Under the pieces are notes generated by a model that did not search any database, had not been told where the DNA came from, and worked only from the letters and a program-made list of their open reading frames with translations. Position numbers and translations under genes: made by a program. DNA of 19,944 nucleotides. It comes from Bacteroidota bacterium. GTDB taxonomy: Bacteria > Bacteroidota > Bacteroidia > Bacteroidales > UBA1556. Shown piece by piece: positions 1 through 8,900 of the stretch (its first letter is position 1; each line of letters begins with the position of its first letter). The stretch spans positions 1-19,944 of the forward strand of contig QMPB01000015.1 of assembly GCA_003648395.1 (NCBI GenBank). The letters run 5' to 3'.

Positions 1-1033
1 ATAACTTGTCGCCAAAAGCTTTAGAAACTCCTTGTGCTTCAATCACATTGCTTCCCAAACGAGGCCCATTGGGAATATAAAGTTCAAGTTTTTCAATTCT
101 CTCCTTAGTATCACTATCCATTAGGCTATCATAGGCTTTTAGTCTAGCCTTGCTTTTTGCATGACGAGCCTTAGGTGCCATACGTACCCATTCTAGCTCA
201 CGCTCAAGAGTTTTCTGACGTTTGCTTGCAGTTTTTTCTTCATGAGCCATGCGCTTAGTTTTTTGATCCAACCACGATGAGTAATTCCCTTCCCAAGGAA
301 TACCTTCGCCACGGTCAAGTTCAAGAATCCATCCGGCTACATTATCAAGAAAATATCTATCGTGGGTAACAGCTATTACTGTTCCTTTATATTGTTGTAA
401 GTGTTGTTCCAACCAATCAATTGATTCAGCATCAAGGTGGTTGGTAGGCTCATCCAAAAGTAGAATTTCTGGCTCTGAAAGCATAAGGCGTGTTAGTGCA
501 ACGCGGCGGCGCTCTCCTCCTGATAAGTTCTTAATGGGAGTATCTCCCGCAGGACAGCGTAATGCTTCCATTGCTCTATCAAGCTTAGAGTCTATTTCCC
601 AAGCATCTAATTGATCTATTTTTTCGGTAAGTACGCCTTGCTTATCAATGAGTTTAGTCATCTCGTCATCACTCATTGGCTCGGCAAACTTTAGATTTAT
701 TTCTTCATATTCTTTAAGAATATCCATTGTTTCTTGAACGCCTTCTTCAACTACCTGCTTTACAGTTTTATTATCATCTAAATATGGCTCTTGTGCTAGG
801 TAACCAATTTTATATCCTTCAGAAAAAACAACATCGCCTTGGTATCGTTCTTCTAGGCCAGCAATAATTTTTAATAGAGTGGATTTACCAGAACCATTAA
901 GGCCAATAACACCAATCTTTGCACCATAATAAAAGCTTAAATATATGTCTTTTAAAACATGCTTATTATTTTCGTAAGATTTACTAACTCTTACCATCGA
1001 AAATATTATTTTCTTATCGTCTACTGTTGCCAT
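1..1033 (-). CDS. ettA: EttA-type ABC-F ATPase (energy-dependent translational throttle), 3' end outside window
   Basis: Translating the minus strand from the ATG at 1033 gives 344 codons that run off the left edge with no stop. ABC-F proteins of the EttA type bind the ribosomal E site and regulate elongation; they have no membrane domain. The first ATPase domain is visible: Walker A GLNGSGKST near residues 41-49, ABC signature LSGGERRR near 167-174, and Walker B with the LLLDEPTNHLDAES segment near 191-204. The charged linker after it (about residues 250-320, rich in Lys, Arg and Glu) fits the ABC-F inter-domain arm. The second ATPase domain has just begun at the edge. Family members are about 560 residues, so roughly 60 percent is present. 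The start MATVDDKKIIFSMVRVSKSY matches EttA N-termini of this phylum. The gene is divergent from its neighbour and has its own -7 promoter element. Other ABC-F paralogues are possible but less likely. Confidence 0.93.
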   Translation of the reverse strand, partial: MATVDDKKIIFSMVRVSKSYENNKHVLKDIYLSFYYGAKIGVIGLNGSGKSTLLKIIAGLEERYQGDVVFSEGYKIGYLAQEPYLDDNKTVKQVVEEGVQETMDILKEYEEINLKFAEPMSDDEMTKLIDKQGVLTEKIDQLDAWEIDSKLDRAMEALRCPAGDTPIKNLSGGERRRVALTRLMLSEPEILLLDEPTNHLDAESIDWLEQHLQQYKGTVIAVTHDRYFLDNVAGWILELDRGEGIPWEGNYSSWLDQKTKRMAHEEKTASKRQKTLERELEWVRMAPKARHAKSKARLKAYDSLMDSDTKERIEKLELYIPNGPRLGSNVIEAQGVSKAFGDKL

Positions 1034-1066
1034 AATTATTTGATTTTAATAAAGTTTTTGGGTTTG

Positions 1067-1074
1067 CAAAAGTA
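1067..1074 (-). promoter_or_regulatory. -7 promoter element of the ABC-F gene
   Basis: On the minus strand this reads TACTTTTG, a perfect match to the Bacteroidota -7 consensus TAnnTTTG. It lies 33 bases upstream of the ABC-F start codon. No TTTG -33 box is seen at the usual distance, so only half of the promoter is supported. Confidence 0.55.
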
Positions 1075-1156
1075 GTAAAAAGACTTTGTAATTTTTTATT
1101 AATTATAGTTTTAGAATTAATATGATTTAAGACTAATTTACATTTAGTTTATTATT

Positions 1157-1164
1157 TATTTTTG
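1157..1164 (+). promoter_or_regulatory. Candidate -7 promoter element for the tandem-domain T9SS gene
   Basis: TATTTTTG matches TAnnTTTG. A weak TTTA at 1137-1140 sits 16 bases upstream in place of TTTG. The start codon lies about 175 bases downstream, so this would imply a long leader. The call rests mainly on the -7 match, which can arise by chance in AT-rich DNA. Confidence 0.3.
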
Positions 1165-1176
1165 GCAGTAAAGTAC

Positions 1177-1197
1177 AGTGTATTAACTATATACACT
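1177..1197. repeat. Inverted repeat, 7-bp arms with 7-base loop
   Basis: The arms AGTGTAT and ATACACT are perfect reverse complements around TAACTAT. It begins about 13 bases after the candidate -7 element at 1157-1164, so it could be a 5'-end stabilising hairpin or an operator. Confidence 0.45.
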
Positions 1198-1282
1198 CTT
1201 AGTTGTAGTTATTCCCAAATATTTGTGAAAAAAAGTTAAAAAAAGGGTAGGGTATAATAATAATAATAACGTCTTATATATA

Positions 1283-1304
1283 GTATGACAATAATTGTCG
1301 ATAC
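1283..1304. repeat. Inverted repeat with one-base bulge upstream of the T9SS gene
   Basis: The core GACAATAATTGTC (1287-1299) is a 6-bp inverted repeat around a central A. It is extended by GTAT on the left and ATAC on the right, with a one-base bulge. It ends 34 bases before the ATG. It may be an operator or a leader hairpin; no regulator is assigned. Confidence 0.45.
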
Positions 1305-1338
1305 CTTATAAATAAATTAATAAACAAATCTAATTCAC

Positions 1339-3114
1339 ATGAAAAACAAATTACTTTTATTAACAGTTTTACTTTTTGCTTTTGTTTCTACAAATGCACA
1401 ATATTCAGTATTATTAGTTGATGATGATGCAAATGGCTATGATGAATGGTCTTATGTACAAACAGCACTAATTAACTCTGGTTATTCATACGATACTATT
1501 AATATTGATACTGTAGCTCCTGATTTTGCTACAATGAATAATTTTGATATGGTTATCTGGCATACGGCAAATGATGGTCTGGATCTTCACTTATGGGATA
1601 CTACTGCTACAGTTCAGTTTAACCCTGCTTTAAAACAATATATTGATGCAGGTGGAGTAGTTTGGGTTGATGGTTTAGATTTCATGTATGCAAAATACGG
1701 TTCTGCTCCAGTTGATTTTGCAGCAGGAGACTTTGTATATGACTATATGGGTGTTTCTAAATATGCTTGTCAATCTCACGCTGACGATACAGTAGGTACA
1801 TATGTTGGACTTACACTTGCTCTTCCTACAGCTTCAAATACTATTACAACAATAGATTCTATTCAGTGGAAATGGAGTGCTTTATGGTATGGTGATGGTT
1901 TTGAAATTACTACAGATGCTACTTCTTTATTTGAAATGGGACCTGCTGATTATGACTTTGCTGGAATGGTAAATGGTCTATATAAAGAAAACGTAATTAC
2001 AACAAGTCTTCGTATTGCTTCTTTAGGAGATGGTAGTGCGCGTGTGCAAGCTGATATTGACCTAGTAGTAAAAGAAATGATAGTAGCTGCAGAGGCTGGT
2101 ACTTTTGCTAAGAATACTCCTCCTGCAGGATATAGCGTTTTATTAGTTGATGATGATGCAAATGGCTATGATGAGTGGTCGTATGTACAAACAGCACTAA
2201 TTAATTCTGGTTATTCATACGATACTCTTAATATTGATACTGTAGCTCCTGATTTTGCTACTTTAAATAATTTTGATATGGTTATATGGCATACTGCAAA
2301 TGATGGTCAAGATTTATACTTATGGGATACTACTGCTACTGTTCAATATAATGAAGCTTTAAGAGAATATATTGATTCAAACGGAGTTGTATGGGTTGAT
2401 GGTTTAGATTTTATGTATAATATGTATGGTTCGGCACCAGTTGATTTTGCTGATGGCGATTTTGTATACGATGTTATGGGTATCTCTAAATATGCTTGTC
2501 AATCTCACGCTGACGATACAGTAGGTACATATGTTGGTCTTACTTTAGCTCTTCCGGCTGCTACAAATACTATTACAACAATAGATTCTATTCAGTGGAA
2601 ATGGAGTGCGTTATGGTATGGTGATGGTTTTGAAATTACTAATAAGGCAATAGCTTTATTTGAAATGGGACCTGATGATTATGACTTTGCTGGAATGGTA
2701 AACGGTCTTTATAAAGAAAACGTAATTACAACAAGCCTACGTATTGCTTCTTTAGGTGATGGTAGTACTCGTGTTCAAGCTGATATTGATTTATTAGTAA
2801 AAGAAATGATTGTTGCTGCTGAGGCAGGTACTTTTGTAAAAGATAATACTTCTATTACTTATGCAAAAGAAGAGCAAAATATAGTTCTTTATCCTAATCC
2901 AGCTTCTGATGAAATTACTATTACTTTTGAGTCTGCAAAAAATGCTTCTATTAGAGTATTTGATCTTACTGGTAAAATTGTTTTAACAGATGTAATAGAT
3001 GAGAATTCTACAAAATATAGATTTAATGTTTCAGATTTCAATTCAGGAATGTACTTCTATCAAATTACTATAGATAATAAAGCTTACAGCAGCAAATTTG
3101 TTGTAGTTAAATAA
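1339..3114 (+). CDS. Secreted tandem-domain protein with T9SS type A sorting domain
   Basis: The 591-residue product has a signal peptide (residues 1-21, ending in TNAQ), two tandem domains and a C-terminal sorting domain. Domain 1 spans about 22-256 and domain 2 about 265-499; both begin YSVLLVDDDANGYDEWSYVQ and are offset by 243 residues. The VLLVDDD strand and the later DMVIWHTANDG segment suggest a Rossmann-like or class I amidotransferase-like fold, as in other T9SS proteins, but no catalytic triad is evident. Residues about 515-591 (IVLYPNPASDEITI through GMYFYQITI to KFVVVK) are a typical type A sorting domain, so the protein should cross the outer membrane and be anchored or released at the surface. 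It is a single-gene unit with a terminator right behind it. The function is not recognised; a surface adhesin or binding role is only a guess. Confidence 0.9.
   Translation: MKNKLLLLTVLLFAFVSTNAQYSVLLVDDDANGYDEWSYVQTALINSGYSYDTINIDTVAPDFATMNNFDMVIWHTANDGLDLHLWDTTATVQFNPALKQYIDAGGVVWVDGLDFMYAKYGSAPVDFAAGDFVYDYMGVSKYACQSHADDTVGTYVGLTLALPTASNTITTIDSIQWKWSALWYGDGFEITTDATSLFEMGPADYDFAGMVNGLYKENVITTSLRIASLGDGSARVQADIDLVVKEMIVAAEAGTFAKNTPPAGYSVLLVDDDANGYDEWSYVQTALINSGYSYDTLNIDTVAPDFATLNNFDMVIWHTANDGQDLYLWDTTATVQYNEALREYIDSNGVVWVDGLDFMYNMYGSAPVDFADGDFVYDVMGISKYACQSHADDTVGTYVGLTLALPAATNTITTIDSIQWKWSALWYGDGFEITNKAIALFEMGPDDYDFAGMVNGLYKENVITTSLRIASLGDGSTRVQADIDLLVKEMIVAAEAGTFVKDNTSITYAKEEQNIVLYPNPASDEITITFESAKNASIRVFDLTGKIVLTDVIDENSTKYRFNVSDFNSGMYFYQITIDNKAYSSKFVVVK
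1402..2835 (+). repeat. In-gene tandem duplication, two copies offset by 729 bases
   Basis: Copy 1 covers about 1402-2106 and copy 2 about 2131-2835, joined by a short linker. Long segments are identical at DNA level, including third codon positions; for example 1756-1808 equals 2485-2537 over 53 bases. Other segments differ at both synonymous and replacement sites. This indicates a recent duplication or ongoing gene conversion. Confidence 0.93.
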
Positions 3115-3124
3115 TACATAATAG

Positions 3125-3161
3125 GTGAGTGTTGATTATAATCAACACTCACTATTTTTTT
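3125..3161 (+). terminator. Intrinsic terminator of the T9SS gene
   Basis: A perfect 28-base palindrome (3125-3152, arms GTGAGTGTTGATTA) is followed at once by a T-rich tract ending near 3161. It begins 10 bases after the stop codon at 3114. It separates this gene from the cluster starting at 3308. Confidence 0.9.
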
Positions 3162-3307
3162 GATACTTTACCATAGAATTAACACAAGGTCTTAAAAATA
3201 TAAAATAATTATTATTAAGGTTTAAAAGTAGACATATAAAGTGTTTTATGGTTTTTGTTAACCTATATTGAATAACAAGAACCATTACAAAATTAATTAA
3301 GTAAAAT

Positions 3308-4966
3308 ATGCGATTACTAGTTATTATATGGTTTGTCTTATTAAGTAATATTACTTTGTTTTCACAACATGTTTCTAAAAAAGAAGTGTTGGTAATTAAA
3401 GAAAAATTTGAGCAATCATATAACATCTCGTCAAAATATTTCCAAGAAAAAATTATTATTGATAATAATGATACTTTAGCTTTTGTATATAATTATTTGA
3501 ATGCCTTTGTTGTTATTAGCGCAGATAAACAACTCCCTCCGATTAAGGCATACTCTATAGAAAACAGTTTCCCCAAAGCAGATAAAAATTCCAAAATAAA
3601 CTTTGAAGATATTATAATTGATGATTTAAGCAATTTCTTAAAAAGATGCTCTAATGACTCAAAAAGCAATGAATATAGGACGAAAAACCTATTGCAATGG
3701 GAAGAAATTAAGACTAATGGAATTAAGGATACTAAAAGTGACTACGGTCCATTTTTAGGTAATATTTATGGTCAGGTTAATTGTAAAAATGACTTAGGTA
3801 ATACTGTTAATGTAACCAATTATTATACTCCAAGTAATTATGCCGTTGGTTGTGTAGCAATTACATTTGTAGAACTATTACAATATCACGAATGGCCACG
3901 AATAGGCGTAGGTAGCCATTCATATTATGATAATTATGGTTCTACAAAAGGAAATCATAGTGCGGATTTTGATGAAAAGTATTATAATTGGTCATTAGTA
4001 TTGGATGAGTATCATACAAAAAATACATCTAGTAAGGAAAGAGCTGAGTTAGGAAACTTATCATATCATTGTGCAGTTTCTGTGGATATGGACTTTGAAT
4101 ATAATGGTTCAACCTCTAATATTAATAGAATACCTGCAGCAGCAAAAAAACACTTTAGATTTACTTCTAGGCATATTACTAAATCAAGTAGTGGGTTTTG
4201 GAATACTGTAGATGATAATATAATCAAAGGATTACCAGTGCAATTTGCAATTTATACTAGTTCGGGAGCAGGACATGCTGTTGTATGCGATGGGTTAAAA
4301 TCTAGTAGCGACCTTTATCACCTTAATATGGGTTGGTGGGGAAGTTCAAATGCTTGGTATACTATTCAAGGAAGCTTTAATGCGGGAGGTTATAGTAATA
4401 TAACAGCTGGTGTTGTAGATTTTATTCCTGTTGTAGAAATAGGAGAGCCTAAATTAAATATTAATAATGAGACAGTAGAACTTGAATGGTATTACCCAAC
4501 TACTGTAACGCCTGATGCATACCAACTACAAGTTAAAAAGGGTTCGTCAAATTGGGAAGATTTAGAAGATAATATTACTGAGAAATCATATTCTTATAAA
4601 TATGATAATACTGAAATTCATAAGTTTAGAGTTCGTGCAAAATGTTTTGGAAATTGGATTGATGATTCTTGGTCTGAATATGAAGATATTAATATACAGA
4701 ATGAGCTAGATAATCAAGTTTCAGAGGAGCTCGCGATATATCCAACAATTGTGAAAGATAAACTTACAATTGAATCTAAGTATTTGTCGGGAAGCACTAT
4801 CGAATTGTTTGATCTATTGGGAAACAGAACATATATTAATATACTTTCATCAAGTTTTGGTAAATCAAAAATTGAGATTAATGTAGGGTATTTGAATCAA
4901 GGGATGTATATATTTAGACTGCATAATGGAGACACTATTCAAACATCACAAATAATAAAATTATAA
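3308..4966 (+). CDS. C10 family (streptopain-like) cysteine protease with T9SS sorting domain
   Basis: The 552-residue product is a predicted secreted cysteine protease. Residues 1-19 are a signal peptide (ends FSQ). Residues about 20-115 look like a Spi/C10 propeptide, with the conserved FVVISADKQLPPIKAYS. The catalytic domain covers about 145-375. The nucleophile is Cys182 in YAVGCVAITFVELLQYHEWP, the general base is His323 in GAGHAVVCDG, and the HLNMGWWG segment at 338-345 supplies the conserved Asn/Trp region. A fibronectin-III-like domain follows (about 378-463), and residues about 474-552 form a T9SS type A sorting domain. All expected catalytic parts are present. It heads the cluster and is followed after 11 bases by the fecR-like gene, which implies co-transcription. 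Its likely job is to cut extracellular protein into pieces for uptake by the SusC/SusD pair. No clear -7 promoter was seen in 3162-3307. Confidence 0.92.
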   Translation: MRLLVIIWFVLLSNITLFSQHVSKKEVLVIKEKFEQSYNISSKYFQEKIIIDNNDTLAFVYNYLNAFVVISADKQLPPIKAYSIENSFPKADKNSKINFEDIIIDDLSNFLKRCSNDSKSNEYRTKNLLQWEEIKTNGIKDTKSDYGPFLGNIYGQVNCKNDLGNTVNVTNYYTPSNYAVGCVAITFVELLQYHEWPRIGVGSHSYYDNYGSTKGNHSADFDEKYYNWSLVLDEYHTKNTSSKERAELGNLSYHCAVSVDMDFEYNGSTSNINRIPAAAKKHFRFTSRHITKSSSGFWNTVDDNIIKGLPVQFAIYTSSGAGHAVVCDGLKSSSDLYHLNMGWWGSSNAWYTIQGSFNAGGYSNITAGVVDFIPVVEIGEPKLNINNETVELEWYYPTTVTPDAYQLQVKKGSSNWEDLEDNITEKSYSYKYDNTEIHKFRVRAKCFGNWIDDSWSEYEDINIQNELDNQVSEELAIYPTIVKDKLTIESKYLSGSTIELFDLLGNRTYINILSSSFGKSKIEINVGYLNQGMYIFRLHNGDTIQTSQIIKL

Positions 4967-4977
4967 CTAGAATAATA

Positions 4978-5934
4978 ATGAAAAACACAAATTGGGAAAT
5001 AATTGCAAAGAACCTTGCTGGTGAAACGACTAAGGAAGAAGATGCGATGATTACTAAGATGCGAAATGAGGACCTAAAGTTTGATTTGGCATATTTAGAT
5101 TCCAAAAAGATATGGAACACCCTTAATAAGCCTAAGTACAGCTTTAATAGGAAGAGAATTGTTTTTATAAGAGACCAAAAAATCAAACAGGCAAAGAGTC
5201 AATATGCGAAAAGGTTTATTGCTAAAGCAATTCAATATGCTGCTGTTGTTGTTGGTTTGTTAGTAGCTGTATTATTCACATATAATGACCTTAATAGTGA
5301 AGTAGTTTATACTGCTGACAATAGTAAGAATGTAGTTCTTCCTGATGGGTCTACTATAATACTGAATAATGATGCCATAATATCCTATAATAATTCTTTA
5401 ATAATGGGCTTTGATCGAAAGGTTAAAATTATTGAAGGTTCTGCTTATTTTTCGATAGCGAAGCAGCAAGGAGAAAATTTTGTAGTAAATACAAAAAACT
5501 ATGACATAGAGGTGTTTGGGACTAAGTTTAATGTAAGTAATGATGATGATATTACAACTATAACTCTTGATGAAGGGAAAGTTAGACTTTGTGAATATTC
5601 TGCTGTAGGAATTGATAATATTACAATGTTGCCTGGTGATGAGGTGTCGTATGGTGTTCATATGCCCCAGCCGGTTTTGTGTAAAGTTAATTCAAATGTT
5701 TCTAAATACTGGATGAAATCACGTCTTGAGTTTGACCAGTATTCAATTGAGGATTTGAAAGAAATATTTAAAAAATATTATAATAAGGAACTTATACTTG
5801 ATGGAACAGATATTCAAATGAGTAAAGTTGGAGGTTCTGCACCTACTGATGATGTAGAACTAATTGTTAAAGCTCTTTCTAAAATATTTAAAAGGGAATT
5901 AATAATTAGAAAAGACAGTATTATACTAAAATAG
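4978..5934 (+). CDS. FecR-family anti-sigma factor
   Basis: The 318-residue protein has a cytoplasmic N-terminal part (1-80), one membrane span (about 83-101, AIQYAAVVVGLLVAVLFTY) and a periplasmic remainder. The FecR domain lies at about 110-205 and includes VVLPDGSTIILNNDA and FGTKFNVS. A DUF4974-like C-terminal domain lies at about 248-315. FecR proteins hold an ECF sigma factor at the membrane and release it when the TonB-dependent receptor's N-terminal signalling domain reports substrate. The gene sits directly before a SusC gene that carries that domain, as expected. Usually the sigma gene lies just upstream; here a protease gene takes that place and the nearest ECF sigma gene is at 13579. 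Length and domain order are normal for the family. Confidence 0.94.
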   Translation: MKNTNWEIIAKNLAGETTKEEDAMITKMRNEDLKFDLAYLDSKKIWNTLNKPKYSFNRKRIVFIRDQKIKQAKSQYAKRFIAKAIQYAAVVVGLLVAVLFTYNDLNSEVVYTADNSKNVVLPDGSTIILNNDAIISYNNSLIMGFDRKVKIIEGSAYFSIAKQQGENFVVNTKNYDIEVFGTKFNVSNDDDITTITLDEGKVRLCEYSAVGIDNITMLPGDEVSYGVHMPQPVLCKVNSNVSKYWMKSRLEFDQYSIEDLKEIFKKYYNKELILDGTDIQMSKVGGSAPTDDVELIVKALSKIFKRELIIRKDSIILK

Positions 5935-5971
5935 AAAATAAAATAAATTACATATAACAAACAAATTGACT

Positions 5972-8900
5972 ATGAACAAATTTTTAATCTATTTGATTTT
6001 TACTTTTATTGGCATTTTAAGTTTTGCAAATGTTAATGATGTAAGGTATCAAAGTAAGACAATCTCTATCGAACAGGTAGTTGACGATTTAGAGAGTAAA
6101 TTCCAAGTAATGGTTACTTATGAATCGAAAATTAAATTATCAATTAATCAAAATGAAGCCAATGAATTACTAAATTCTAAAAGTATTATTTCAGCATTGG
6201 ATGAGCTTTCGGCAAATAATAATCTTGAGTACGAAAAATTACGTGATGATTATTTTGTATTGACTAATGTTGATAGTAAGACAGAAGAAACTAAAATACC
6301 TTCCGTTATTGTGGAAGAGAATCTAAAGATAATAACAGGTGTAGTATCTGATGATCAAGGAAATACATTGCCAGGGGCAACTATATACCTTAAAGGTGAT
6401 AAGAGTTATCATGCTATAACCAATATGGATGGAGAATATACAATAAGTGTTCCTCAGGGTTCAACTGAATTGGTTTTCAGTTATGTTGGTTTCGAAGATA
6501 TGGTGATAACTATAGGAGAATCAAATGAGCTTAATGTTTCAATGAATACGGACTCTAAAGAGTTAGAAGCTGTGGTAGTATCAGGTGTTGCTGGTAGAAC
6601 TTCTAGAAAGAAACTTACTGTTACCGTAGCTCATGTTGATGCCGAGAGTCTACAACGTGTTCCTGCAACTTCTGCATCTAGTGCTTTGCAAGGAAAAGTT
6701 GCTGGAGTTTCAGTTAAATCTACAAGTGGTCAGCCAGGTTCTGGAAGTACTATTCAGTTAAGAGGAGCGACTTCTCTTTTGGGAAATAACTCACCATTAA
6801 TTATTGTAGATGGTATTATGGTTCAAACTTCTTTAGCGGATATGAACTCTGATGATATAGAGAGTATTGAAGTAGTTAAAGGAGCTGCCGCATCTGCATT
6901 ATATGGTTCAAGAGCTGCTGGTGGTGTTATTGTAATTACTACGCGAAGAGGAAGTAAAACTGAAGAATCATATGAAATAGTATTAAGAAATGAAATTGGT
7001 AGATCTAGTTTGGTAAAAAATATTGATCAATCTAATCATCACCCTTATAAACTTGATGGAGAAGGAATAGGCTATACTAAGTACGATGGTGTTGTATATG
7101 ATGATGATGGTAATGTATTAAGCGGAAGTAGAACACTTACTGATTCTGCCTATAGTGACCAAGCATATTGGAATGTATACGATAATCAAGATAAATTTTT
7201 TAAGAATGGATTATTTTACACTAACTTTGTTGGTGTTGCTACAAAAGCTAAAACATCAAACCTTTATTTTTCTTTTGAAAATCACCATAACGAAGGTATT
7301 ATTTATAATACTAATGGTTACACAAGAAGGAATTACCGATTTAATTCAGATACAAAAATTGGGAAAAGAATAAAACTATCTACTTCTAATTTATATATTA
7401 CCTCTTCTTCTGATAAGCCTGGTTCAAATGGTAGCTTTCACGATTTACTATTTGTAAACCCTGATGTAGATCTTGAAAAAAGAGATGCAGAAGGAAACCT
7501 AATTGTAGATCCTGATCCATGGAGTATTGATGAAAATCCACTTTATCCTTTAGAATATAGAGATAGAAGTGAAAATAAAAGTACATTTATGACAAGTCTT
7601 AATGCGAAAGTTATTATTACAGATTGGATGAATTGGGATACTAGATATAGCTATGAGTACTTTAATAAAAAGTATAATACATATACTCCTAAAGGATATA
7701 TGTATGGAGGAGGAGCTGATCAAGATGGTAGTATTTATATGAGTAATTATATTGCTAAAAACCAAACTTTTCAAACGACATTAAATATTAATAAAATATT
7801 AGGAGATGTTATTGTAAAGGCTAAGCTAAGCTATATGTATGAAGATAATAATTGGGAAAGTTTTAGCGCTACTGGTCGTGATTTTATTGTGCCAGGTATT
7901 CCTCAGTTATCAAATACCGACCCTGCAAAATCTTCTTTAGATTCTTACGATGGTTCTGTTAGAGCTATTAATTATTTTGGTATTGTCGATTTGGATTATA
8001 AGGATAGATATTTATTCTCAGGATTATATCGCCGTGATGGTTCTTCACTATTTGGTGAAAACGAAAGATGGCAAAATTATTACCGTTTGGCGGGAGCTTA
8101 TAGAATTACTGAAGATATTGATATTCCTTTTGTAAAAGAATTAAAAATAAGAGCTGCAATTGGTACTTCAGGATTACGCCCAGGATATTCATGGCAGTAC
8201 GAAACATATTATATTAATGGAGGTCAGGTTTACCGTGATCAGCTAGGAAATAAAGATTTGAAACCTTCAGAGGCTAGAGAAGTTGAGTTTGCTGTGGATG
8301 CCTTTTTCTTAAAGCGTTTTAATGCAACTATTAGTGTTTCAAATACAAAAACTGTAGGAGCTTTTGCAAAGGTGCCATTGGCATCTCACCTTGGTTACCC
8401 TAGTCAATGGCGTAATGTTGGTGATATTAGTTCAGATGTAGTAGAAGTCTCATTAGGTGTTGTTGCAATGAAAGGTGATAAAGGTAGATTGCATTTTCAA
8501 TTAAACTATGATAATATTCATCAAAATTTGCTTAGCTTAACAATACCTCCATATTATACTGGCCCACATGGTGCATATTATTTAGTGCCAGGTGAAGAGT
8601 TTGGTATTATTTATGGCTATAGATGGCTAACGAGTCTGGATCAAATGGAAGAACAACTTCCTAGTGGCGAAAGTATAGATATGTATCAAATGAATAGTGA
8701 TGGTTATGTTATTCTTAAAGGAACTGAAGGTTCAACTAATGAAAAGGCTATTGCATATGATCATGATGGTGATGGCCTTCCTGACCGTGATAAAATTGGT
8801 AATGGGAATGCTGATTTTCATATGAGCCTTTCTACTACATATACTTTTAAAGGGTTCTCCTTTTATATGTTATTAGATTGGAAACAAGGTGGTGATATTT

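Larger units (their letters stand above)
1034..1338. other. Divergent intergenic region (305 bases)
   Basis: No gene is seen here. The stretch holds the minus-strand promoter of the ABC-F gene, a plus-strand -7 match at 1157-1164, two inverted repeats (1177-1197 and 1283-1304) and a short TAA-type microsatellite around 1253-1269. If the plus-strand promoter is real, the downstream gene has a leader of roughly 165-170 bases that contains both inverted repeats. Confidence 0.6.

Noticed and set aside
1253..1269. TAA-type microsatellite
   Set aside because: Only about five units; common in AT-rich intergenic DNA and not close to the promoter spacer, so no phase-variation claim is made.
3162..3307. 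Promoter for the C10 protease operon
   Set aside because: No TAnnTTTG was found; TATATTGA near 3265 is a poor match with wrong spacing. The operon may use an ECF-type promoter that cannot be recognised here.
3142..3426. Minus-strand open frame of 94 codons across the terminator and the start of the protease gene
   Set aside because: It overlaps the T9SS gene terminator and the signal peptide of the protease, has no recognisable domain and is rich in residues expected from antisense AT-rich DNA.
5966..5971. TTG start for the SusC gene two codons upstream of the ATG
   Set aside because: The ATG at 5972 gives a normal signal peptide and is the usual start codon; the TTG adds only Met-Thr and has no support.
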